A stretch of DNA of 64,000 nt from Embleya sp045207785 (lineage in GTDB: Bacteria; Actinomycetota; Actinomycetes; Streptomycetales; Streptomycetaceae). The notes beneath the pieces were generated by a model, which was given only the letters and a program-made list of their open reading frames with translations, was not told where the DNA came from and did no database searches. The stretch is taken from assembly GCF_045207785.1 (NCBI RefSeq), contig NZ_CP108776.1:2418001-2482000 (forward strand). Reading direction: 5' to 3'. This document shows positions 27,315-34,893 of this stretch, piece after piece (the first letter of the stretch is position 1; every line of letters begins with the position of its first letter). The translations under genes and the position numbers were made by a program.

Positions 27315-27339
27315 CCGGTGGCGGCCGGGCCGCCACCGG
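27315..27339 (-). terminator. Terminator hairpin of the DivIVA-like gene
   Basis: An 11-bp perfect stem CCGGTGGCGGC with a 3-nt loop lies 14 nt after the stop at 27354. Confidence 0.75.
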
Positions 27340-27353
27340 TCACGGCGCCGGTG

Positions 27354-28280
27354 TCAGCGACCGCCGTCCTGCTGGAACTGGCGGACGTCGATCAGGCTCG
27401 TGTCGAAGAAGCTGGTCTCGTCGAGGGACTGCGCGTACTGCGCCTGCGGGTCGTAGGCGGGCTGCTGTCCCGTGCCGGCCGGGTCGTGCTGCGCCGGGAC
27501 GTGCCGCGCGGGGTCGTACGCCTGCTGCCCCTGCTGACCGTAGCCGGGCATGTCGTACTGCGCCTCGTAGCCGCCGCCGTAGCCGTTGTCCGCGCCGTTG
27601 CCCTGCTGCGCGTACGCCGGCTGCCCGTAGGGATCCTGGGCGTAGCCCTGGTCGTACGGGCCTGCCTGGGCGGGCACGATCGGCGGGGCGGCAGGGGCGG
27701 GCGGGTACTCGGGCTGTGGGGCCGCGAAGTCGTCCTCGTGGCCGTCCAGCTGGGCCTGGAGGCTGCCGGGGCGGCCCTTGGCCTGCGCGTCGGCCAGCTC
27801 CTGCGCCTGCATGTACTCGCCGAGTTCGTCGGACGGTCGGCGGCCGCGCATCTTGTCGCGGCCGCGGCCGATCGCGCCGAGCGTCTTGGTGAGCACGACC
27901 TCGAAGTTGGCGAGCTTCTGGTCGACGTAGTCGTCGGCCTCCTCGCGGATGCGCTGGGCCTCGCGACGGGCCTCGTTCAGGATCCGGTCGGCCTCGCCGT
28001 ACGCCTCGCGGGCGACCTCGGTGTCGGCGATCAGCGAGCCGCGCTCCTCGCGGGCATTGGCCAGCACGCGCTCGGCCTCGCGGCGCCCCTCCTCGATGAC
28101 CGACTCCCGGTCGCCGAGCACGCGGCGCGCGTGGTTGAACTCCTCGGGCAGGAGGTTCTTGAGTTCCTCGAGCCGGGCCACCACGTCGGCACGGTTGACC
28201 ACGCACGATGCGGACATCGGCATCGACCGGGCGTTCTCGACCAGTGCGATCAGTTCATCGAGCTTGGGCTGCACGTCCAC
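27354..28280 (-). CDS. DivIVA-like coiled-coil protein with Gln/Tyr/Pro-rich tail
   Basis: About 308 aa. GTG 28280 (VDVQPKLDELIALVENARSM) is chosen because GAGGAGAGAG lies just upstream. Residues about 30-140 are a long Arg/Glu-rich coiled coil resembling DivIVA or ATP synthase b-subunit sequences (RESVIEEGRREAERVLANAREER, ADRILNEARREAQRIREEADDYVDQKL). The tail after about 180 is disordered and rich in Gln, Tyr, Pro and Gly (YGQPAYAQQ-type repeats). This architecture is conserved in Streptomyces upstream of the DUF177-rpmF-rnc genes. A role in polar growth or scaffold assembly is suggested by the DivIVA likeness, not shown. coaD lies upstream on the same strand. Confidence 0.83.
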   Translation of the reverse strand: MDVQPKLDELIALVENARSMPMSASCVVNRADVVARLEELKNLLPEEFNHARRVLGDRESVIEEGRREAERVLANAREERGSLIADTEVAREAYGEADRILNEARREAQRIREEADDYVDQKLANFEVVLTKTLGAIGRGRDKMRGRRPSDELGEYMQAQELADAQAKGRPGSLQAQLDGHEDDFAAPQPEYPPAPAAPPIVPAQAGPYDQGYAQDPYGQPAYAQQGNGADNGYGGGYEAQYDMPGYGQQGQQAYDPARHVPAQHDPAGTGQQPAYDPQAQYAQSLDETSFFDTSLIDVRQFQQDGGR

Positions 28281-28388
28281 GGGCTTGCTCTCTCTCCTCA
28301 AACCGACGTTCGCCGTCCTGTTCGACAGCGTCGCGCGACGGACCGACTCGCCGAGGGCGGTCGGCCCGGCGACGAGGCGTTTGCCGCG

Positions 28389-28871
28389 TCAACCCTGCGC
28401 GAGCCGCTCGGTGAGCCGACGAAGCACCGTCTCCGGCACCAGGCCGGAAACGTCACCCCCGTACGTCGCGACCTCCTTGATGAGGCTCGACGACAGAAAG
28501 CTGTAGAGGGGGTTCGTCGCGACGAACAAGGTCTCCACTTCGGTAAGACCGTAGTTCATCTGCGCCATCTGCAACTCGTAGTCGAAGTCGGTGACCGCGC
28601 GAAGGCCCTTGATGATGGCCGGAATCCCGCGCTCCTTGCAGAAGTTGACGAGCAACCCCTCGAACGCCTCGACCTTGACGTTCTTGTACTGGTCGACCAC
28701 CTCGTGGAGCATCTCGATGCGCTCCTCGATGGTGAACAGACCGGAGCGCTTGGCGCGATTGAAGCCGATCGCCACGTAGACCTCGTCGTAGAGGCTCGCA
28801 GCCCGTCCGATGATGTCCAGATGACCGTTGGTGACCGGGTCGAACGAACCGGGGCAGACGACTCGACGCAA
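28389..28871 (-). CDS. coaD: Phosphopantetheine adenylyltransferase
   Basis: A 160-aa enzyme of coenzyme A synthesis transferring AMP from ATP to 4'-phosphopantetheine. The nucleotidyltransferase motif CPGSFDPVTNGHLDII (T/HxGH), GLRAVTDFDYELQMAQMN and the C-terminal SSSLIKEVA motif are intact. The start is TTG 28871 with GAGGGGAACC upstream. It lies downstream of rsmD, the usual bacterial pairing, with 60 nt between. Confidence 0.97.
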   Translation of the reverse strand: MRRVVCPGSFDPVTNGHLDIIGRAASLYDEVYVAIGFNRAKRSGLFTIEERIEMLHEVVDQYKNVKVEAFEGLLVNFCKERGIPAIIKGLRAVTDFDYELQMAQMNYGLTEVETLFVATNPLYSFLSSSLIKEVATYGGDVSGLVPETVLRRLTERLAQG

Positions 28872-28931
28872 CGGAGGTTCCCCTCGAAATCGGGTGCCGA
28901 CGGGTCCGGACCCGATGGCCCGCCCGCCTGA

Positions 28932-29501
28932 TCAGGCTTGCGCGGCGCGACCGTACCAGAGCGTTCCCTCGCCGTAGCGACGGGATCTGATCTCGTCGAA
29001 TTCCGCGGGCCACCCGAACGGCCCGCCCCGAGTCCCCCGTTCGACCGCGATCAGCGCCTCGGCCGCCAGCCAGCCGTTCTCGGCCAATGCGCCGAGCAGG
29101 TCGCCGACGTCACCGTCGGTGACCGCGTAGGGAGGATCGAGGAAGACCACGTCGTACGGCTCGTCCGGGCACGGCTCGGCGGCGGTCTTCTCCGCGCGGG
29201 CGACGCGCAGGTTCGCGCCCGGCAGCCCGACGATCTCGATGTTCTCCCGGATGGCACGCGCGGCACGCGCGTCGGACTCCACCAGCAGGACGTGCGTGGC
29301 GCCGCGGGACAGGGCCTCCAGGCCGACCGCGCCCGAACCGCCGAACAGGTCGAGCACGCGGGCGCCGTCCAGCGTGCCGCGCAGCGATCGAAGGGTCGAG
29401 AACAGCCCCTCGCGGGCCCGATCCGAGGTCGGCCGGGTGCTTTCACCCGGCGGCGTGGTCAGGCGGCGACCACCCGCGACTCCGCCGATCACGCGCGTCA
29501 T
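28932..29501 (-). CDS. rsmD: 16S rRNA (guanine966-N2)-methyltransferase RsmD
   Basis: A 189-aa SAM-dependent methyltransferase modifying G966 of 16S rRNA. Motifs: MTRVIGGVAGGRRL start, TSDRAREGLFSTL, SAM-binding VLDLFGGSGAVGLEAL and the catalytic DPPY in FLDPPYAV. ATG 29501 is the natural start. It lies upstream of coaD on the same strand. recG usually follows close by in streptomycetes; here a secreted protein gene and the sigma factor pair separate them. Confidence 0.96.
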   Translation of the reverse strand: MTRVIGGVAGGRRLTTPPGESTRPTSDRAREGLFSTLRSLRGTLDGARVLDLFGGSGAVGLEALSRGATHVLLVESDARAARAIRENIEIVGLPGANLRVARAEKTAAEPCPDEPYDVVFLDPPYAVTDGDVGDLLGALAENGWLAAEALIAVERGTRGGPFGWPAEFDEIRSRRYGEGTLWYGRAAQA

Positions 29502-29774
29502 GCGCGCGCTCGCGGGCGGTGGGCGGTCGGGTGCCGGTCGGTGCCGGTGGGCGCGGCGTGCGTGTCCTGCATGGCGCCAACGCTATCGACTGGTCGGGAT
29601 CGGTGACATTCGGGCCGAAATACTTTTCGCGACGTGTCATACACACGGGGCGACCGCATCGTATGGAGGGTGTGCACGGCAGGGGCGCCACCGCCGTGCG
29701 GCAGGGCCGCGAGACCCGCGGTCCCAGAGCACACCCACGGTAATTCCACAGCATCTCGAGACCGGGAGATCCCG

Positions 29775-30146
29775 ATGAAGCTCCGCACCCTGATCGCCAC
29801 CGCGGTCGCCGGCGCCGCGCTGGCCGCGACCGGCATGGCCCCGGCGGTCGCCGGCACCGCCACGCCGCGGACCCCCGAGGCGAACTGCTACGTCGACAGC
29901 AACGGCACGCTGCACTGCGCCAACGGCACGAGCGACCTGCGCTCCGGGCCCTACTTCTCGTCCCCGGTGGTCAGCCGGTTGACCAGCACGTACAGCTACT
30001 TCAGCTGCTGGACGGCGGGCGACCCGCACTCCGGCGGCAACGACATCTGGTACTACACGGACGGCGACGACGGCGGGCACGGCTTCCTGCCCGCGCAGCG
30101 TGTGCACACCCCGCAGGACCCCATGCCGGGAATGTGGCACTGCTGA
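29775..30146 (+). CDS. Secreted SH3-like domain protein
   Basis: A 123-aa exported protein. A classical Sec signal (MKLRTLIATAVAGAALAATGMAPAVA) is followed by a small cysteine-rich domain: Cys near positions 37, 47, 76 and the C-terminal residue, with SGPYFSSPVVSRL, a WYYTDG core and GFLPAQRV, resembling a bacterial SH3-type domain. The same cysteine spacing and GWLPA(V)R motif occur in the outer domain of the convergent sigma-linked membrane protein (30329-30910). ATG 29775 has GGGAG upstream. Possibly cell-wall binding; no enzyme motif. Confidence 0.82.
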   Translation: MKLRTLIATAVAGAALAATGMAPAVAGTATPRTPEANCYVDSNGTLHCANGTSDLRSGPYFSSPVVSRLTSTYSYFSCWTAGDPHSGGNDIWYYTDGDDGGHGFLPAQRVHTPQDPMPGMWHC

Positions 30147-30259
30147 TCGACCGGCCTCGCTGATCGACCAAATCCTGCCGATCGACCGCTCCCGTCGATC
30201 GGCGGCTCGGGGGAGCCGCGCGGCCGGGGGACGGTGCTCCGTCCTCCGGCCGCGTCCTC

Positions 30260-30339
30260 GGTCTCGGTGGGCGCGCGGTCTCGGTGGGCGCGCGGTCCCG
30301 GTGGCACGCGGTCCCAGTAGGCGCGGTCTCAGTAGGCGC
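30260..30339. repeat. Five degenerate 15-17-bp tandem repeats at a gene end
   Basis: Units close to GGTCTCGGTGGGCGCGC start at 30260, 30277, 30294, 30310 and 30325. The last unit overlaps the stop of the minus-strand membrane protein gene, so the array looks like repeated duplication of its final codons plus stop. Confidence 0.7.
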
Positions 30340-30910
30340 AGTCCGGGACCTCGGCCTCGTTGCGGGTGCGGACGGCCGGCAGCCAGCCCTCGGCGCCGGT
30401 GCCGCGCACCACGACGTGGTACCAGTGCTTGGAGGCGATGCCGGTCTCGTCGGTGACGAGCGGGCCGTTCGCGAGCATGCACACCAGGAGCACGCGGTCG
30501 CCGTGCCAGACCCGGGTGACCAGGTCGGCCATCCGCGACGACAGTCTCGGCTCGGCGAACACCCCGAGCGAGCACACGATCGTGCGCAGCCCCCGGCACG
30601 GGACCTCGGAGTTGTAGACGTCGGTGTCCACGGTCGCGGCCCGGGCGGCGGGCGGTTCCGGGGCCACGGGGGTGTCCCGGGTCGCCTCGCCCGCCAGGAA
30701 CGTGCCCAGGCCGACCACGGCCACCACCAGGACCGCGGCGAGTGCCATCGCGAACCCGCCGCGCCACCGCGGGCGGGGCGCGGGGCGGCGCAGTACGCGC
30801 AGCGCGAGCCCCGGTGGCTCGTCGAAGGCGGCGTCCGCGTCGCGCAGGCGGGTGCGCAGCTCGTTGACCGCGTCGTCCGGGTCGTCGACGTCGGGGGGCG
30901 GCGGGTTCAC
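30329..30910 (-). CDS. Sigma-linked membrane protein with extracytoplasmic SH3-like domain (putative anti-sigma factor)
   Basis: A 193-aa single-pass protein: acidic cytoplasmic N-terminus (VNPPPPDVDDPDDAVNELRTRLRDADAAFDEPPGL), one membrane segment (about 52-75, FAMALAAVLVVAVVGLGTFLA) and an outer domain with four cysteines and the motif HWYHVVVRGTGAEGWLPAVR, SH3-like. The GTG start overlaps the sigma factor stop by four bases (GTGA), so the two are translationally coupled, the usual layout of an ECF sigma factor and its membrane anti-sigma. No zinc HxxxCxxC anti-sigma motif is present, so anti-sigma activity is inferred from position and topology only. Confidence 0.8.
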   Translation of the reverse strand: MNPPPPDVDDPDDAVNELRTRLRDADAAFDEPPGLALRVLRRPAPRPRWRGGFAMALAAVLVVAVVGLGTFLAGEATRDTPVAPEPPAARAATVDTDVYNSEVPCRGLRTIVCSLGVFAEPRLSSRMADLVTRVWHGDRVLLVCMLANGPLVTDETGIASKHWYHVVVRGTGAEGWLPAVRTRNEAEVPDCAY

Positions 30911-31455
30911 CGGGTGGCTCCTTCGTGTCGGCCCCGGCGACGGAACCGGCCGGTGGGGCCGCCCATGCCCGTGCGCAGCCGGGCCAGGGCGCGCTCGCGC
31001 GAGCGGGACACCGTGCCCCGGTGCACGCCGAGGATCTCGGCGGCCTGATCGATCGTGTAGCCGTCCAGGTCGACGAGGAGCACCGCGGCGGCCTGCTTGG
31101 CGGGCAGCGAACCGAGCATGCGGACGGCCTCCCACTCGGCCTCGCGGCGCGCGATCGGATCGTCGGCGGAGGACGCGGCCCGTGCGCCCGGCTCGGGCGG
31201 CTCGGGCAGCAGCACCTGTCGGCTGCGGGCCCGCCACATGTCGCGGGTGACGCTCACCAGGGCCCGGAACGCGTACGCGTAGGGCTCGGGGTGGCCGAGC
31301 AGCCGGTCGGGTCTTCGGGCCAGCTTGAGGTATGCCTCGTGCACCGCGTCCTCGGCGCAGCCCTCGCCGGCGAGCAGCACCGCCCGCCGGTACAACCGAG
31401 GGAGCAACCCGCAGAAGAGCGCGTCGAACCCCTCGTCCCCCGCCCGTGCGTCCAT
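30907..31455 (-). CDS. ECF-type RNA polymerase sigma factor
   Basis: A 182-aa sigma-70 family protein. Region 2 (about 8-75: LFCGLLPRLYRRAVLLAGEGCAEDAVHEAYLKLAR, RALVSVTRDMWR) and region 4 (about 112-165: LGSLPAKQAAAVLLVDLDGYTIDQAAEILGVHRGTVSRSRERALARL) are recognisable, linked by an Ala-rich spacer. It lacks regions 1 and 3 like other ECF factors and belongs to the SigE-like streptomycete type. It is coupled to the downstream membrane protein. Target promoters cannot be predicted; no obvious autoregulated promoter is visible in the 87 bp to recG. Confidence 0.9.
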   Translation of the reverse strand: MDARAGDEGFDALFCGLLPRLYRRAVLLAGEGCAEDAVHEAYLKLARRPDRLLGHPEPYAYAFRALVSVTRDMWRARSRQVLLPEPPEPGARAASSADDPIARREAEWEAVRMLGSLPAKQAAAVLLVDLDGYTIDQAAEILGVHRGTVSRSRERALARLRTGMGGPTGRFRRRGRHEGATR

Positions 31456-31542
31456 GGCCCCAATTCGTAGCCAACCGACGGGCTGCTCCGCGTGCTCCGA
31501 ACGGGTGGCGGCGGGGGGCGCGTGGCAGCACCGCGGGGGCGT

Positions 31543-34500
31543 TCAGCCCTTGTCGAGGTACTCCGCGCGCTCTGCGTCCAGGATGCTGGCGAGCGCGCTG
31601 CGCAGGTCGGGGTGTTCGGTCAGTTCCGGGTCGGTGGCCACGATCGCGCTCGCCTCCTCGCGGGCGGCGACGATCAGGTCCTCGTCGCGGACCACCTCCA
31701 GCATCCGCAGCGACGAGCGGGAGCCGGACTGCGCGTCGCCCAGGACGTCGCCCTCGCGGCGTTGTTCGAGGTCGATCCGGGAGAGTTCGAAGCCGTCCAG
31801 GGTCGCGGCCACCGCGTCCAGGCGTTCGCGCGCCGAGGTGCCCCCGGGCATCTCGCTGACCAGCAGGGTCAGGCCCGGCGCGGTGCCGCGACCGACCCGG
31901 CCGCGCAGCTGGTGCAGCTGCGAGACCCCGAACCGGTCGGCGTCCATGATCACCATCGCGGTCGCGTTGGGGACGTTGACGCCGACCTCGATCACGGTGG
32001 TCGCGACGAGCACGTCGAGCTCGCCGGCGGTGAACCGGCGCATCACGTCGTCCTTGTCGTCGGGCGCCATCCGTCCGTGCAGGACGGCGATCCGCAGCCC
32101 GGCGAGCGGGCCGGCCGCCAGCGACGCGGCGATGTCGAGCACGGCGAGCGGTGGGCGGCGCTCCTCGGCCCCGCCGGCGGCGTCCGCGCCGATGTCGTCG
32201 GGGTCGTCCAGGTACGCCTCGGCCGGGAGGTCCTCGTCCGTGCCGGCCCGCGCCTTCGACTTGGCCTTGGTCTTCTTCTTGGCCTTGGGGTCGTCCTCCT
32301 CGTCGCCGATCCGCGGACAGACCACGTACGCCTGGTGGCCGTTCTCGACCTCCTCGCGCACCCGCTGCCACGCGCGGTCGAGGAAGTGCGGCTTCTCCTT
32401 GGCGGGGACGACATGCGTCGCGATCGGCGATCGGCCGGACGGGAGCTGGGCCAGGATCGAGGTCTCCAGGTCGCCGAACACGGTCATCGCGACCGTGCGC
32501 GGGATCGGTGTCGCGGTCATCACCAGCAGGTGCGGCGGTCGCTTGCCCTTGCCGCGCAGCGCGTCGCGCTGTTCGACGCCGAAGCGGTGCTGCTCGTCGA
32601 CCACGACCAGGCCCAGGTCGTGGAACTCGACCTTGTCCTCGATCAGCGCGTGCGTACCGATCGCGATGCCGGCCTCCCCGGTGACCAGGTCGAGCAGCGC
32701 GGCGCGGCGCGCGGGCACCCCCATCGAGCCGGTGAGCAGGGTGACCTTGGTGCCCAGTTCCGAGCCGCCGAGCATGCCGGCACCCTCGGCGAGCGGGCCG
32801 AGCATCTCCACGATCGACCGATAGTGCTGCTGCGCGAGCACCTCGGTCGGCGCAAGCAACGCGGTCTGCCCCCCGGCGTCGACCACGGCCAGCATGCCGC
32901 GCAGCGCAACCAGAGTGTTGTGGGTGGGTGTGAAGTGATCTGTGACATACAGGTGGTCGGCATGGCGAACGCGGATGCACTGGACCGGCTTGCGCCCGAC
33001 GTATTCGACGGCTCGGATGCCGCGCCGGAAGGTCGTGTACTTCGTCCGGGTGCGCAGCAACGCAGCTTTGCGTCGAAGGCGGAACGGCGGGAATTGTTCC
33101 GGCAGCGCGACGCTCACGTTCCAGGCGTCGTGCGGTGGCTTGGCACGCACGCGCGCGACGCCGCCCAGAGAGCGAACGAGCCAAGCCACATCGTCCGCGA
33201 GACGCCGCGAGGTCGAACAGAACGAGACGTCACGGCCCTCTGCCCGTAGCGTCCCATCCGTGTCGAGCAGCCCTTGAAGCATCGCGTGTCGAGACTTCAC
33301 ATCGGCATTGCGGAACACCTCGGGGACGAATTTGTCCCGCGACTTGAGTCCCCACAGACCCAAGGCCCGCAGCGTGACCAGGACCGGATGAGGCCGATAT
33401 TGATTCGGTCGCGGAAAACACCGGAGCATGTGGTCGTAGCGGGAACCGGTCCTGAGTACCGGGCGACATCCCTCCGGCAGCAACCGCTCCACGGACTCGA
33501 CCAGTTCGGGATCGGCGGTGGTGAACATCAGTTGATGGCGAAACGAGCCGTCCCCCAGCAACAGCCCGAGCAGATAGGGATCCAAGGGCAAGGATTCGTC
33601 GGTACCCAGATCAACCGGTACCGCGGTCGGCAAGTACCATTTCGAACCGCCGTTCGCCTTGAATAGATCTTCCCGGATCTGCCGCGTGGAGAGCACCTTG
33701 GGCGCTTCCCCACGATGCCAGGCACAGCTGGTGGCGACCGCCCACAAGTGCTCGTCGTCGCCCTCGACGCGCGAACCGTCCGACAGGACGAGAGACCAGA
33801 CGTCCCGTTCCCCCTGCGGAAAGACACCGTCCACGAGGGTGAGCTCACCGCCGGGTGTGACAACCGTGTCGCCGATCCGGATGTCACCCATGCGGCGGAA
33901 TCCGCCCGGCGTCAGCACCAGCGCGTCCAGTGGTTGGGCCTTGCCGGCCCCGACTTCGCCCTGGAGGAGGCGGTGCATCGGGTGTTCGGTGGCGAGGTCG
34001 GACTCGATTTCGGCGCAGACCTCCTTCTGGCCGTCGGTGAGTTCGAACGGCAGGCTCGCGTCGAACGCGTCGAGGATGCCGTCCGGGCGGCGCGGGCGGG
34101 CCACCGCCGACTGGGCCCGGGCGTCCCGCCGGCGCCGTGCGAGGGCGATCTGGAGGACGAACGCCTCGTCCCACTTGAGCCGGTCCCTGGCCGCGGTGAC
34201 ATCGCCCCAACCGGTCGGGCGGTGCACCTTGACCAGGGCCTGTGCCAGGCCCGGCATGCCGCGGCGCTCGCGCAGTTCGGCGGGCAGCGGGTCGCCGATC
34301 TCGCCGAGCGTGTCGAGCGCCATGCCCACGCACTGGGCGATCTTCCAGGACGGCATGTTGGCCGCGGCCGGGTAGACCGGCAGCAGCGCGCCCGCGAACA
34401 GGTCCGCGACGCCGTCCTCGGCGTCCTCGCCGACGAGCTGGTAGTCCGGCTGGCTGAGCTGGATCACGTTGTTGAACCGGCCGACCTTGCCCGCGAACAG

Positions 34501-34833
34501 GCCGCGCCGGCCGGGCCGCAGCTCCTCTTCGCGCCACGCCTGGTTGAAGAAGATCAGGGTGAGCTTGCCGCGCCCGTCGGTGACCTCCACCTCCAGGAGG
34601 TTGCCGCGCCGGTTGCGGAACTGACGCTTGGTCACCTTGGCGATCTCGGCCATCACGGTGACGTGTTCCTCGGGCTCCAGGCCGGTGAGGTCGGTCAGGC
34701 GTCCGCGCTCCGCGTAGCGCCGGGGATAGTGGCGCAGCAGATCACCGACGGTGTCCAGCTTGAGGGATTTGGCCAGCACCGTCGCCGTACGGTCGCCGAC
34801 GAGTTTCTTGAGCGGTTCGTCAAGGCGCGACAT
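31543..34833 (-). CDS. recG: ATP-dependent DNA helicase RecG, interrupted by an intein
   Basis: The host protein (about 755 aa after splicing) remodels stalled replication forks and branched DNA. An N-terminal wedge/OB domain (about 1-180) precedes the SF2 helicase core: motif Q/I ELTDGQKEVCAEI, LLQGEVGAGK, LLAPTEVLAQQHY, motif II VVDEQHRFG, TATPIPRT, then motifs IV-VI including LVATTVIEVGVNVPNA and QLRGRVGRG and a normal C-terminus. ATG 34833 gives MSRLDEPLKKLVG. The frame is unbroken at 1,096 aa because a 341-residue intein sits between Lys and Thr of the P-loop (GEVGAGK|T), so helicase activity needs protein splicing. It follows the FakA-like gene on the same strand. Confidence 0.96.
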   Translation of the reverse strand: MSRLDEPLKKLVGDRTATVLAKSLKLDTVGDLLRHYPRRYAERGRLTDLTGLEPEEHVTVMAEIAKVTKRQFRNRRGNLLEVEVTDGRGKLTLIFFNQAWREEELRPGRRGLFAGKVGRFNNVIQLSQPDYQLVGEDAEDGVADLFAGALLPVYPAAANMPSWKIAQCVGMALDTLGEIGDPLPAELRERRGMPGLAQALVKVHRPTGWGDVTAARDRLKWDEAFVLQIALARRRRDARAQSAVARPRRPDGILDAFDASLPFELTDGQKEVCAEIESDLATEHPMHRLLQGEVGAGKAQPLDALVLTPGGFRRMGDIRIGDTVVTPGGELTLVDGVFPQGERDVWSLVLSDGSRVEGDDEHLWAVATSCAWHRGEAPKVLSTRQIREDLFKANGGSKWYLPTAVPVDLGTDESLPLDPYLLGLLLGDGSFRHQLMFTTADPELVESVERLLPEGCRPVLRTGSRYDHMLRCFPRPNQYRPHPVLVTLRALGLWGLKSRDKFVPEVFRNADVKSRHAMLQGLLDTDGTLRAEGRDVSFCSTSRRLADDVAWLVRSLGGVARVRAKPPHDAWNVSVALPEQFPPFRLRRKAALLRTRTKYTTFRRGIRAVEYVGRKPVQCIRVRHADHLYVTDHFTPTHNTLVALRGMLAVVDAGGQTALLAPTEVLAQQHYRSIVEMLGPLAEGAGMLGGSELGTKVTLLTGSMGVPARRAALLDLVTGEAGIAIGTHALIEDKVEFHDLGLVVVDEQHRFGVEQRDALRGKGKRPPHLLVMTATPIPRTVAMTVFGDLETSILAQLPSGRSPIATHVVPAKEKPHFLDRAWQRVREEVENGHQAYVVCPRIGDEEDDPKAKKKTKAKSKARAGTDEDLPAEAYLDDPDDIGADAAGGAEERRPPLAVLDIAASLAAGPLAGLRIAVLHGRMAPDDKDDVMRRFTAGELDVLVATTVIEVGVNVPNATAMVIMDADRFGVSQLHQLRGRVGRGTAPGLTLLVSEMPGGTSARERLDAVAATLDGFELSRIDLEQRREGDVLGDAQSGSRSSLRMLEVVRDEDLIVAAREEASAIVATDPELTEHPDLRSALASILDAERAEYLDKG
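32917..33939 (-). other. RecG intein with LAGLIDADG endonuclease, class 3 hallmarks (WCT)
   Basis: In-frame insertion of 341 residues between RecG Lys-298 and the P-loop Thr. It begins AQPLDALVLTPGG: residue 1 is Ala, not Cys or Ser. It ends FTPTHN, with His-Asn, followed by +1 Thr. The class 3 triad is visible: Trp after the block B His (DDEHLW), Cys in block F (VQCIRV) and Thr before His-Asn (THN). The endonuclease has two LAGLIDADG-type helices, LLGLLLGDGS and LQGLLDTDGT, the block D KFVP region, and block H. The DNA is visibly less GC-rich than the flanking recG exteins, consistent with horizontal homing. From memory an intein has been recorded in Streptomyces avermitilis RecG. Confidence 0.93.
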
Positions 34834-34893
34834 GCCGCCCAACGGTACTGGGCGGCGGTGTCATCGCGTCCGATCCGACGCGGCCCGCCCCGC

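Noticed and set aside
32917..33939. Frameshifted or chimeric recG, or an inserted independent gene
   Set aside because: The insert is in frame, exactly placed in the P-loop and has intein blocks A-H, so it is an intein rather than a separate gene.
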